The notes beneath the pieces were generated by a model. The model did not search any database and had not been told where the DNA came from. It saw only the letters and a program-made list of their open reading frames with translations. From Cliona cf. orientalis (Eukaryota > Porifera > Demospongiae > Clionaida > Clionaidae), in NCBI GenBank assembly GCA_963930775.1, contig OZ005702.1, positions 3,348,001 through 3,412,000 of the forward strand: a stretch of 64,000 nucleotides of DNA, read 5' to 3'. The first letter of the stretch is position 1; each line of letters starts with the position of its first letter. Positions 1 to 13,300 of the stretch are shown piece by piece. The position numbers and the translations under genes are program-made.

Positions 1-205
1 CAAGGAGCAACTGAATAACGTAATAGCACAAAAATTAATAATAACAAACATCAAGTGTGTCCATCACTCTATTCTTTGTATCAGTTGCCACACGCCCATT
101 GTGAATGCGCTGTGTAAATATTGACTATCTTGACAACATTAAAAAGTAGCATGCCATGGACCTAGCTATACTTAATAAAAATTTAATGGTGTGGATTTAT
201 ACTAA

Positions 206-620
206 AACTAGAGCTCTGTAGAGCACATACCCCGCGCTCTCTGTAGCCACTGTAGCGTAGTACTGCAACGCTCTGCAGCAGAAATGTTTCATGACCTGAC
301 GACCCTTTCCAACACTGAGCTTGAGCATGCGCAGTCGCATCAGCATGCTAAAAGAGTGGGTGTGGTTGATAAACCACAGGCATGCTGAACAGAAAATGCA
401 CGATTTGTAGCCCTAGTAAGCCTTTTTAAGCAATTCGAAGCCCGTACAAATCAGTTTTTTATCGATATCTATCGATTGGATGTGCTTATAGTACGCACAG
501 ACGCCTAGAACTCGAGATCTGGCGATTTTCGTGCCAACAACAACAACGACAGACGGACAAACCGATTGCTTTACCCCTTGCGCGCATGCGCGCGGGGTAA
601 CTAAGGAGAGAGGTCAAGGC
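206..620 (+). repeat. Dispersed repeat R1, copy 1
   Basis: It begins with AGAGCTCTGTAGAGCACATA and ends near a palindromic segment at 574-603 (TTACCCC...GCGCATGCGC...GGGGTAA). The same start occurs at 54786 and, more diverged, at 57981. A long reverse-complement match lies at 3640-4015. No protein-coding content is seen, and the 69-codon frame over 531-740 belongs to the repeat. Confidence 0.6.
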
Positions 621-1290
621 AGTTTTGAGTTAGCCCTGGAAGAGGTGAAGGAAAGAATATCAAAATGCACTCTTACAAAGAGGAAAACAGCTGGTTTAGG
701 CATACCTGATTGTTTTCATGGATGTTTCGAGGCTTGTTAGCTATTTGGTGTAGATCACAACTATGAAAGTTAATAATCTTGAAATTCGAGTTGCTGTGAG
801 TTATTAGCAATGCATTACATGCATATCCGGACCATCCCTACATAATACTTAAACAGTTTAGGAGACTTCTAGAAGATTGAAGGGCTCTCTGTGGAATCCC
901 AAGCAAAGCAAGGGTTCTACTGAGCCCTGAGGTATTCTAAATCACGTAGAAACCGACTAAATAGTATCTAACATGTTTCCCAAAAGTTTAACATATAAAC
1001 TGCTGCTTAGCAACAATCCTAACCATATGCAAGAAATTTTACATGATTTTCTACAGAGCTTACATGATTTGTATGAAGGATAGATACTACAATCAAATCA
1101 TAGTATTTGTTAAAAGTAAGAATCTAATTATAGCTACACTCTGTGATAAGTCATATTGCAGTAAATTGCAAATTGGAGCTGAAAGCCCCCAATAAACTGG
1201 TCTGTCTATCAAGTTATAAACTGAGGTCATCGAACATAATTATGATATTATTATCACGAGGTGTCTTTGCATAACCACGAAGTGTATCTC

Positions 1291-1707
1291 CAGTGGCGGC
1301 TCCAGGGCAGTTTCTGGGTTTCTGGAAACTGGTCACTGAGCCATCCTAGCAGGCACTAGCAATGCTGTCAAAGGCAGCCATGGTCATAGCTAGCTATGAG
1401 CAAGATGACTGTGCGGGCATACTAGTGTGACAACTAATACCAGTAAATGGCATACAGAATAGACTCAGAAGGATAGATGCAAGCAGCTCATAATGGAACA
1501 AAGGTGCCAAGTGATTACCATGTGCTATGCAGCGGTTAATGAGGAGAATATGCATGCTACAGAATATACTCAGGTAGCCAGCTATAGGATGTCTCAAAAT
1601 TAATGGTCCTGGAACGGAAAGCCTTTCCAACATTTTGTGGGCGAGTACCCCCCAGATCCCTTACTTTGGACAATAAGGTGTCAATAATTTTTCAGGAGCC
1701 GCCCATG
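1291..1707. mobile_element. MITE with CAGTGGCGGCTCC-type ends
   Basis: The left end CAGTGGCGGCTCCAGG and the reverse complement of the right end (CATGGGCGGCTCCTG) match almost perfectly, giving terminal inverted repeats around about 415 bp of non-coding sequence. CAGTGG-type ends resemble hAT non-autonomous elements, but I could not find a clear target duplication. Confidence 0.5.
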
Positions 1708-2266
1708 ACCTCAGAAGTGTGTAGTTCGTCTACAGCTGTAGTTTAACATAATTATTATCATCTATTGCTGATTAAGCATAGCCCTAATTGGCAGTTGGAT
1801 TACATCTTGGTGGTCTAGAACACTAGGCCTTGCCTTTGATGCACCCACGCACTGTAGTACCAAATAATATTATGCCAGCTAGAAACATACACAATAATAA
1901 TATAATTATTGTATACCGATACCATTAATAGACCATTGGTTGCTAATACTACAGTATATATATGCAGTATAGCTAAAGTATCTTGTGTAGTAATCACTGA
2001 TTCAGGCTACTCTATCACTTGATTTTGCGTATCAAACACCTATTACATACACTTGTAAGCTGTGCAAGTAAACTGTTTGATTTGTTTAACGTGTGTGTAG
2101 TTTCATGATTGTTATAATTTAAGGTGACCATCTTTGCAGATCTGATAGCTTAGTATTCTATTCAATATGAATCTCTGGATATGCCCATAACATACATAAT
2201 ATAGTAATATTGCCCTTGCAAATATTATTATACCTTTAATAATGATACAATCCACACAACCAGAAA

Positions 2267-2761
2267 CAGTGGCGTAAGAAGATATTTTGGAGTAGGGGGA
2301 TGAGAATTGGCAATTAAGTAGGTATGGCCACCAAAATCTAGGCAGGTCTGGGGGCATGCTCCCCCAGGAAATTTGGATTTTCACACCTTTTTAGAGCGAT
2401 TCTGATGCATTCTGAGCACATTAATTGATAAATAGCTATTATTCGTTTTGTACCATTTTGTTGGGCCAAAGTTCAACTGGGACACTCCAAATTAAAGTGT
2501 GCTCATCCAAACCATTAAATTTTGAGACAGCCACGTTACAGAAAATTATGTGTACAGAATCAAGGCTGCATGCATGTTATAATGTCCTAACACAGAACCA
2601 ATGTAAATCCTATTCTATTCAAGTGTGCAAGAGTAAAATTTCTGAGGGTGTAGATAGTACATGATTACTGGTTAGGCTAGGGGGCTGAGCCCCCCTATAT
2701 TTTGAATTGGGGAGGGGGGGGGCTGAAGTCCCCCTAGCCACCCCTGGTTCTTACACCAGTG
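2267..2761. mobile_element. MITE with CAGTGGCGTAAGAA ends
   Basis: Terminal inverted repeats are CAGTGGCGTAAGAA on the left and CACTGGTGTAAGAA (reverse complement of the right end). The interior has the G/C-run text (GGGGGCATGCTCCCCC) seen in other elements of this genome. The pentamer AGAAA flanks both ends. No coding content. Confidence 0.5.
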
Positions 2762-2834
2762 AGAAAGCTGTGCAAATTAGTACTTGTCAATGAGCAATTT
2801 GGCTTGCATAATAGCTATACGGTGAGTTCACCTA

Positions 2835-3036
2835 TACTGTATAGCCAGAAATTTGGCAGTTTGGCGGTCTATATTACAACCGCCAAATTAAAATCCACCA
2901 AAATTTCCTACTCGCATATATATGTATGGAGATCCCGTACTGAACCACCAAATTTAAATTCACCAATATTCTTGCAATAGTGATTTGGGGCTCAACCGCC
3001 AAATTTAATTCCCGCCAATATTTCCGGCTATACGGT
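2835..3036. mobile_element. Short TA-flanked MITE, TACYGTATAGCC ends
   Basis: The left end TACTGTATAGCCAGAAAT pairs with the right end, whose reverse complement is TACCGTATAGCCGGAAAT. The element is about 200 bp with several internal GCCAAATT/AATTTGGC motifs. The outer TA pair is consistent with a Tc1/mariner-type TA target. Confidence 0.6.
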
Positions 3037-3190
3037 AGCTATCAACCTAGAAATGACCAACTGGACTAATAATTATGCATACAACTCGATTCTCTACACT
3101 GTGAACCTGTCATCATGTTCAGTTAGGTAAAGGTACTTGGTGACGCTGATATTGTGTGCAGCTTTTTTACTTCTTTAGGTATACCTCTAA

Positions 3191-3600
3191 GGTCACTCCA
3201 AATGAGAACGTAGTTTCCCATCTACCGCCCGCCCCTATCTGATGCTACCGCTTCATTTGACCATTATGTCCATTATTTAGCTAGCTAGGAGTACTGCTTC
3301 ATGAATAACATTATTTGAAGCTAGCAACCCACAGTGATGTGTGTACTTACCTTGCTTTCATGATAATAATGCCCCTTCTTGTCAAGGTGCTGCTATCAGC
3401 ATGCACTAGCTAGCGGTAGCGCTGGTTAGCTGTCCATGCTCTCCTTGTGTGCACATGCACAGTTGTGGGATGAAGAATTTTCGTTATATTCATTGTGCTC
3501 ATAATGAGATTCATAATAATGGTTAATGGTAATGGCCGCCCGCCCGCATATAAAATGCAGGAAGCCAGGACGGGAAACTATATTCCCATTTGGAGTGGCC
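3191..3600. mobile_element. PIF/Harbinger-like MITE (TAA target duplication)
   Basis: Left GGTCACTCCAAATGAGAACG and right reverse complement GGCCACTCCAAATGGGAATA form inverted repeats of more than 25 bp. The trinucleotide TAA borders both ends, matching the 3-bp TWA duplications of PIF/Harbinger elements. A related copy sits at 42970-43216, also between TAA trinucleotides. Confidence 0.6.
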
Positions 3601-3639
3601 TAAGATATACTAAACTATAAACTGTAGCACTTGTATACA

Positions 3640-4015
3640 AGATTTTTCTACCCCACGCACATGCTCAAGGGGTGAAGTATTGGTCATGTCGTCGTGCGTT
3701 ATCGTCAACTTGTCGTCATCGTTTACACAAAAAGCCATATCTTGAGATATAGGCTGGTAAAGATCGTCGAAATGCTTGTGATATCTACTATCCAGATCCG
3801 TTGGCGGGGCTAAAATTTAAAGCCCTATGGAACCAAATCATAATGTAAGATATATAGCTATACTATGTTGGTGGTATCAATTTATATCTTCCTAGTAGAC
3901 TAGGTCTGGTGCAGAGAGTACTTTTGTCACCAGGACCCCGGTAGCTACGTACAACTAAGCAGCATTTCCACTATTTTTCTGAAGTTCACAAAATTATAGC
4001 CCATGCACACAAACT
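3640..4015 (-). repeat. Dispersed repeat R1, reverse copy
   Basis: The reverse complement of this stretch matches 54850-55125 and onward: first the segment with GAACTTCAGAAAA and CTGCTT, then the segment ending in CGACGATCTTTACCAG. Base changes and small indels are frequent, so it is an old copy. Confidence 0.55.
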
Positions 4016-4388
4016 TAAAGGTATATTTACCATTCTTTATGGCTACCTGGAGATTATCATCTGCAGGCACTAGACCTAGGTACAGAGCTCAACACTATAT
4101 TGTGCGACACTGCCTATGGGCATGGCTATCATCTGTGTGACTTATTCTATGGAAATCCCATGATATTCAGAGTATAAGATGCACCCTGGATAAAAGTAGC
4201 AAGAATGTGTGCTATACTGCAACATACATGTATATTCCAACAAATATGGTATACAGTGTTGGTATGTATTAATATGAAAATTTCTGGTAATTTTATATAC
4301 AACATAATGATAGCATATTCAGTATGGTACTGAGTCTCTATCATCTACCTTCAACATCAGGTATCACAATCATTTTACATTTTTAGAT

Positions 4389-7300
4389 ATGCCTGATACC
4401 GTGTCAACAACAAGACTGCTAGAAGCTTGCAAAGCTGGAGATTTGAAGTCTATCAAGCAGTTGTTGGAGCTAGGAGGAGATCCCTCACAGCTAGTCAAGT
4501 ATGCATATGAACGTTCTCATCCTACAATGATTAATGCTTTACACTTTACCTGCATGCTTGGAAAACTTGATGCATTAAAGATCTTAGCTGACTATTGTAA
4601 GAATCATAGGTTTGAGATAAGGGGTGACCAGTTAGGACTAACCCCATTGCATTATGCCTGTCGTTATGGTCACTTTGACATAATTCAATATCTATGTTCT
4701 AATGCAAAGTGCAATCCACATGGTAAAACATTTGATGGTAGTACTGCACTGCACATGGCATGTAAATGCCCTTTGCTGGATGCAAGCACTCTTAAAATAG
4801 TGGTATATTTGGTAAAAGTTGCTAATTGTGATGTAAATGAAACAACTATCAATGGTCTCACTCCCCTGATGGTGCTTTTACAACATGGGCCGTGTATCAC
4901 TGTTGCAAAGTATTTAATTTTTGAATGCTCTTGCAGTCTCTTAGTGCAAGATAAGCAAGGAAATACTACTTTGCATATTGCCAGCTCATCAGGTGATTGT
5001 ACTATCATTCAAGAACTTGTCAAACATGATGATGGGCTCCACAGTACTATGATTACCAATGAGCAGGGCAATACTCCTCTACATCTGGCTTGCTTGCATA
5101 ACCATGATAAGTGTGCTGAATTACTTGCAGAAGCTAATCCAAAAGGGTTGCATGCAAATAATAATGCCAATTTAATACCATTACAGTGTGCCTTGCAAAA
5201 ATCTCCACAAAGTAAACTGACTCATATGCTAATAATGAAAATGGAAAAATCCTTGGATAAAAGTGGAAATTCTCCTCTTCACATTGCGTGCTTATTATCA
5301 GACATCACCTTAGCAAATATTGCAGCAAAATTATCCCACAACCCCAATATAGCTAATCATGATGGTGATACACCGCTCCATCTGGCATGTAGGTACAACC
5401 AACATAGGATATCTGAAATTGTTTTGAATCTAAAAAGTGATGTGAACATTACAAATAAAAAAGGAGAAACAGCCCTTACGGTAGCTTGCACAGGAAATAA
5501 AGTATGGTTAGTCAAGCTATTCCATATGAGAGGGAAAAGGAGTACCAATGGTGAAACTCCTTTCTTTATTGCTTGTAAACTTGGAAATACTGAACTGGTT
5601 AACCAAATGATAATGGCAGGTTTAGACTTTTCTGAAACTAATGATGCGGGTGAAACACCATTGCAAACTGCAATCAATCATAGCCATATTCAGATAGTGA
5701 AGCTGCTCTCAAAGAAGCCTAGTGAACTAAGTCGTATAGATGAGGTAACCTGGTATTACAAAAGGGGAGTTAATCCTACCCTAATGTTGACTGCACACGA
5801 ATATTTACTTCAGCTTGAATGTCATGAACTAAAGGGTACTTTAATACTCAAAGATATTCCACTAAAATACTCTGAAAAAACAAGGTTAAATCCGTTGCAT
5901 TGTGCATGCTACTATGGTCATGTTTATGTTGCAAAATATTTAGTGAATACTTTACTTTGTGATCCCAATACAAAGATACTTGATAGTGGATTAACCCCTC
6001 TACATCTTGCCTGTATGGCTGCTTGTTCAATGGAAAACTCATTAAAAATTGTAAGATTTTTGACAACAGAAGTTGCTGGCAATTGTAATTCTAAGGCAGT
6101 AAGTGGTGATACTCCTTTAATGGCACTCCTAAGCACTCACAGCAGCTGGAACGAACTTGTACAGTACCTGGTTAACGACTGTCTCTGTGATCTTGGTATA
6201 AGGAACAACCACGGAGCAACTGCACTTCACATTGCTTGCGCAAAGAGTAGTACAGAAGCAGTTAGGATAATCATCAAAGCAGGTGCAAATTTGGACATAA
6301 GAGATAAAGCTGGTAGTACACCACTACATATAGCATGCAAAGAAAACAATGAAGATCTGGTGAAAGTTATCCTAAGTCAATTACAGAGTAGAGTGGATGT
6401 TGTTTTGGACATTTTGCAATGTTTCCATGATAGGCAACCAGTTATAGCCTCTGTGACTAAAATCATGCATGCCCACAAAGATATCAATGGAAATACTCCT
6501 CTACATATTATTTGTATAAAAGATGATATCAATTTGGCTAGAACTGTGGCAAATACAATATGTGCTCCAAATGTACAAAATATCGAATATGACACTCCAC
6601 TTCATATAGTATGCAGAAATAGCTGTTCTACGATGGCTGAGATAATTTTAAGCATAAGAAACTGCGATGTTAACATCAAGAACAACAATGGTGATACTCC
6701 ACTGCATCTAGCTTGTAGAAATGGTGATATGCAGATCATTGATATGCTTTTAGAGAAACTCCCTGACATTCTTTTAAAGAATGCCAGTGGACATACCCCC
6801 ATCAACGAAGTTCTTCATCCCCACTGCTCTAACATAGAAATAGTTTGGCACATATTACGCCAAAATCACAAACTTAATGATTCAAAGATATGTGACATAT
6901 CTATGTTGAAATACTTGGTAGTGAAAGAAATCATTGATGTAGCTGAATTTTTAAAGCCTGATATAGCCCATGAGAAGAATATTTTACATGTACTATGTGG
7001 CCAAGCTGGAGATATACATGCTCTAAGGTTTTTTGTACAAATGCAAGTTAATAGTAGCTTCATGATAATGCAAGATAAACGAGGATGGACTCCACTACAT
7101 TATGCTTGTTATTATGGTCGCCAAAATATAGTTGCATACCTTATAAAAGAGCACAACTGTAACAGTCTAAGTCAAACAATTGAAGGAGAAACTTCACTAC
7201 ACCTTGCATGTATTGCAGCTTGTTCAGAAGAGAATGCTTTGCAAGTGGTAAAGTTTTTGACATTGAAATGTGAGCATGATGTCAACATGAGATATGAGGA

Positions 7301-10300
7301 TGGCACTACGTTGCTGATGTATCTATTACATCACAGACCAGCTGCTGTAGACATTGCATACCACCTAATTGAAGAATGTCAATGTGATTTATCACTTACT
7401 AAAAACAGCACTGGTGATACAGCACTTCACATTGCCTGTATAATTTGCAATAGGGAGGTTTCGAGGCTCATTATCCAAGCAGGAGGGAGTTATGTTGCTA
7501 GTGTTACAAACAAGAATGGAGATACTCCACTTCATTTAGCTTGTAAGTTTGGTTGTGAAGACATTGCCCAACTACTTATCACATCTCAACCACACTGTTT
7601 GTATGAGGAGAATGAAGCATCACATACACCACTAGAAGTGGCAGAAGCTCACAGTCAACATGACATTATTGCTCCTATTATCTATGCCATGTATGATAAT
7701 CCAGCTGTCAATCGAAACACTCCACTTCATGTTGCTTGCTATTCTCAAAATGTCTATCTAGCAAAGATGATAACAGATATGAAATTCAACGTAACAGCAA
7801 CTAATATTTTTGGTGATAGCCCACTGCATGTTGCTGCTAGAACTGGTAACTTCGAACTTGTGAAGTTGTTATTAGATTCAGGTAATTGTGATGTGGATTC
7901 ACGTAACAGTGATGGTGATACACCCCTCCACGAAGCAAGCAAAGCTGGTCATTTGACCATTATTAAATCAATTTTAAAACAAAGCATGTTACCCGACATA
8001 AAGAACAATGCTGGCCTGAGTCCTATACATTGTGCAATTATTCACAAAAAATTTGATACTGCACTCAGTCTATTGATGTTTCCAGGGAAGGGCAAGCGTT
8101 CCAGTAAGAATTTGTCCATGGAAAAGATACTTGTGAAAGTTAAACGTCTCATCAAGGAAGGAATTGAACCTGTGGAACTTTTACAAATCAAATTCGATGA
8201 GGATAGGAAATCATTTCTACATACCGCATGTATATTAGGAGATTTGGAGGCTGTTCAGCTTCTGATAACTCTCAGTCATGATTGTAACAGCAATGGGTGG
8301 TCTCCCCTGCATTTTGCATGTCACCATGGCCACTGTGACATTGTTCAATATCTAGTTGAGGAGGTTGAAAGCAATCCCTATCTAGCAGCAGTTGATGATA
8401 TCACACCATTGCAATTGGCATGTTACTCTGAGAACATAGATATTATTTCATATTTGCTAACTAGAGAAGTGTGCAATCCAAACCTCCCTGTTCTTAACGG
8501 AGAGACGTTACTGCTAAGCCTAGTAAAGAACACTAACCAATGTCCTATGAGTGTTTTACAGTATATTGTAATAGACTATCACTGTGATTTGTCAGTACAA
8601 GATACTGAAGGTAATACAGCTTTGCACATTGCTTGCCAAGAAGCATCCCAGTTGGACACAGTGAAACTGATTATTAACAGGAATGATTGGCCATCCCATG
8701 TCAAAAACAATCAAGGAAACACAGCACTCCATATTGCGTGTGAATACGGGCACACTGAAATCGTGAAAGCTATCCTTTCCACCAAGAAATGTGATTTTTA
8801 TGAAAAAAATGTAGCAGGGTGTACTGCACTTGAAGTTACAAGTATTCCCGACATAGTCATAGTGTTAATTCAAGAGATGTTCATTTTCCGTGACAGGTAT
8901 GGAAATACACCTCTGCATACTGCATGTGAGAACCAAAATTATCAACAGATTCAGTTTGTTATTGATAAATGTTCGGATGTATCTGTGACAAATTATAATG
9001 ATGACACACCATTGCACTTGCTCTGCAAGAAAGAAAATTGTTCAATGGAATGTATAAAACTACTGATTGCTTCAAACTGTAATCTCAGTGCAAAAAATAA
9101 ACATGGGGATACTCCTTTAAGTGTGGCATGTAAAGTTGGTCAGTACAAAACTGTAGAATTACTCTTGGCAGGTGAAAGTCTTACTGCTCTCAGTACTAAG
9201 GATATCAATGGTGATACTCCTCTTCATCTGGCATGCAGATCGGGGAACGTATTCTTAGTGGAATTTCTCTTAGAAAAATGCTCAGTACATCACATTAAGG
9301 AACCAAATAAAAGTGGTCATGCTCCTCTTCATGAAGCTTATCATGCAAAAAATTCAGCAATAGCCATTTTGATTCTAAAGTCACTGGTAGTCAAAAAACA
9401 CTTCCATTCATCCAAAAGGAATCATAATGTTTCTAACGATGATTTACTATGGGAAGTGAAGCAGCTTGTGAAACAAGGAGTTGATCCAATGTATTTAGTA
9501 TGGATACCACTAGATGAGACCAAAATGGAAACGTTTCTACATATTTCCTGTAGTAAAAATGATATTGAAGCTGTCCAATTACTTGCTAAGAAAGGAAATT
9601 CAGAAATTAGAGATGCTAAGGGGTGGACTCCACTAAACCATGCTTGCTTTCATGGAAATTTAGAGATTGTTATTCACCTTATTATTAAAGTCAACTGTAA
9701 TCCTTCTCTACCAACACTGAATGGTATTTTACCTCTGCAACTGGTATGTTCTGCTTCAGAGGAGTGTGCTTTGAAAATAGTAATGTTTCTAATCAACACA
9801 GCAAAATGTAACCCTGATGCCACTATTTATGGCATTTATGGCAAAGATACATTACTAATCTATCTTCTTAAAACAAATAATATGAAAATGAGTATCTTAA
9901 ACTTCCTGATTATGGATTATCGTTGTTCTCTATCAGTAAGAAGCCACAATGGTAACACTGCTTTGCACATTGTTTGTAGCTACATGTCACTAGAATTGGA
10001 ACCACAAGCATTGGAAGTGATCAAGATGATGGCTGCCAGAAATGATTGTGATGCAAGTATTACAAATGACTTATTTGATACACCACTACATTCAGCTTGC
10101 ATGGATGGAAAGCTGTTAATCATTAAAGCGTTAGTATCAAACTTTGGAAAGAAATGTGGAATTTATGCAATAAATAATGCTGGTCACTTACCACTGTATA
10201 TAGCTTTTAATTTAGGTCACCACTTAATCGCATCCTTTCTTATCTCTGTGATGTACTCGATTCTAGACGAGCATGATAATACACCACTTCACATTGCTTG

Positions 10301-13300
10301 CATCAATGAAGATATTTTGCTAGCCCAGTACATTGTTAACAATGAGCACTGTGTCATTTCTGCTACCAACAGTGATGGAGACACAGCTCTTCACATTGCA
10401 GTTCGGACAGGCAATCATATACTTGTCAATGCTATCCTTAAAGTCTGTGATAGTACCACTCTTCAACTCTGTAATCATAGTGAAGAAAATTCCCTGCATA
10501 TTGCATGTAAAGTCGGTGATAGTTTATTGTTTCAAAAGCTACTGATGATAAAATCAGTCCATTGGGACAAAAATGATGATAGCGTGTTTCACTTAGCTTG
10601 TAAGTACAGCCACACTCACATTGTTGACATTATTTTGAGTGAATTAGTTATAAATGTTAACAGTAGAGACAATAATGGAGAGACTGCTCTTCATGTTGTG
10701 TGTAGAAGTGGAAACAACAAGATATTCACATTACTGCTTGGTAAAGGAGCTGATGTAACTGTTACAGATAAAGATGGTAATACTCCTCTTCATCTGGCAT
10801 GCCAGACTGGTAGCTTAGAAATTTGTCAGGAAATTCTGAAGAAAGGTTGCGATATCAATGCAAAGAATAAAAATGGTGATACTCCTCTATTCATTGCATG
10901 TAAATACTGCCATTTCTATATCCTTCAGCTACTGATAAATGAACCTGAAATCAAAATCAGTGAACGTAACGATAATGGAGATACATTACTCCATGTGCTG
11001 TGTCGATCACCAGGTTGTGATTCTGCCATGGTTCGATATACATTAGAGATCACTCAGATTGATCCAAGTGTATCAAATGTAGTTGGCGAAACTCCAATTC
11101 AGCTCACGTCTAACCATCACATTATATATGAGCTAATTAGATTTGGTGCCGATCCAACCGATGTGTACGCAAGCAAAGTTCGGATTGATGTTAAGAATCC
11201 ACCACAGCCAGTCGTCAAGGTCTTTATTGTTGGAGATCCTTCAGTGGGAAAGAGTACTTTGACTGCAGCATTGAAAATTGAACTTTCACGTCTTGCTAAG
11301 GTCTTCACACCAACCAAGCGAGTTGCAGGAGTTGAACAAGGGACTGCTGGCATCATTCCTCATGACTTTGATAGCAGAAAGTTTGGATCAGTCACCCTAT
11401 ATGACTTTGCTGGGCACAGAGAATTTTATAGTAGCCATTCTGCTCTTCTACAAAATTCAATTCAGTCATCCCCTCCCATTTTTGTTATAGTTGTTGATCT
11501 GCGGGAGAGCTATCAAAACTTGAAGTCCAACATCCTCTACTGGTTGACATTTATAGAGAATCAGATTAATGCAGTGAATAAAAAGCCACACATTATTATT
11601 GTTGGCAGCCATGCAGATATCATAAAGCTAAATAAGCAAGAGTTACTTGAAAAGGAAGAGATTATTGAACATATCAAGGGACTAGATTACCTAACAAGTG
11701 TGAAAGTACATGGATTTGTTTCAATGGATTGTCAGTATTCACAGTCACCAGGTATGTCTATCCTTCGTCATTACATAAAGGAAAGTTGTGAAGATGTTCG
11801 TGTTGACAGTAACATCAAGTTTAATGCTCACTGCTTCTTAGTATACCTCTATGATAGGTTTAAAGATTCTACAGCAATCAAGCTTGACCAGATTGTGCAA
11901 ATTATTCACAAAGATAAAGAAAATGTAGTTGCTAACAATCCCTTATTCTTTTTACCAGAGAGTGTACAGCATCTATTTGATCTCTGTTATGAATTACATG
12001 ATAGGGGACATATTCTTCTACTCAAGGACAAGCATACCCCTTCAAATAGCTGGATTGTAATTGACAAGGTATTGCTACTTAGTGAAGTAACGGGGAGCAT
12101 TTTTGCTCCTGAAGGGCTTAGGCAATACTGCAATCTTGCATCAAATACTGGGGTAGTTCCTTTAACTAAACTTTCAGCAATGTTTTCTAAGTATGACACT
12201 GGGATGTTAGTTGGTTATTTAGTTCATCTTGAGTTTTGCCATGAGATATCTGACGGTGAAATTCTTCAGCTTATTGACAAAGATATTCAAAATTACACCA
12301 GCACTGAAGTGTACTATTTCTTTCCTGCTTTAGTCCAACTTAAAGCCCCAAGTAATCTATGGGCACACAAGCCTCACCATGTATATTATTGTGGTTGGAT
12401 TCTAAAATGCTCCAGACCTGGGCAGTTCTTCACTTCTAGGTTTATTGAAGTACTAATCTTAAGACTCGCTTTTTCATTTGCCCTTATTACAACCTATGAT
12501 GACACAGATACTGCCATTCCTGTTTTACAGCGAAAGTGTTCAATTTGGAAGAATGGCATATTTTGGGGTGATAACAGTGGCATTGAGACTCTCTTTGAAG
12601 TAGTTTCTGATAATAAAAGTGTAGTAGTGCTAATGAGGTGCACAATGAGACAAGCATTAAAGCATTTTCTTCAACTTCGTTCGAGCCTTATTCGTAAGAT
12701 CCTAGCAGCATTTTCTGAGTTTTGTGCAAAGGTTGATGTATCAGAATGCTTTATTGATCCCACTGAAGCACAGCAATATCCAATCACAATCGGTCAATTC
12801 TACAACATTGAAGATATTTCATCAATTATCATTAAAAATGAAGGTGGATCCATTTGTATAGTTTCTGGTACTGGTGAATCGTTGCCACTTGCTTCTGTCT
12901 TGATATTTGAGCCCTACACCTTATTGAGCAAAACAGTAATTGCCAAAATATTTGGAAGCAGTGATGCAGCCATAAAAGAAATTCCTGATCATGAACTTTC
13001 TAAATTGGCACATACAATTTCAAGCAATGATGGTGCACTAGCCTTTGCAAACATGTTTGATGAAACTTTCACCTCCCCTCCCAGTTCTAGTCAAGTGCTA
13101 TCAATGCTTAAAATATGGAAGGCTACAGCCGATGGAACATACTTAAGTCTTCATCAGAAGTTGGATCCCTTCAGCATCTTTTCAACCAGAAATCCTGGTA
13201 TATTATAGTTTTTAAACGCTGTATATTATGTTTTCAATAATACTGGCTACTGTTACAGTACATATATAGCCATCATATTTCAGCTAAATAGCTAGACCTA

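Larger units (their letters stand above)
1..4388. other. Repeat-rich intergenic region
   Basis: No open frame here looks like a gene. The stretch is a patchwork of small inverted-repeat elements (1291-1707, 2267-2761, 2835-3036, 3191-3600) and two copies of a dispersed repeat (206-620 forward, 3640-4015 reverse). The last 60 bases before the ankyrin gene end in a T-rich run and an AG directly ahead of its ATG, so a non-coding or short coding upstream exon may be hidden here. I could not identify one. Confidence 0.6.

Noticed and set aside
531-740. 69-codon ORF near the left edge
   Set aside because: Covers repeat R1 and its palindrome; no family features.
13198-13208. The stop at 13206 as the true end of the ankyrin-Roc protein
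   Set aside because: A GT donor lies at 13198 and two downstream exons join in matching phase and add a complete Death domain.
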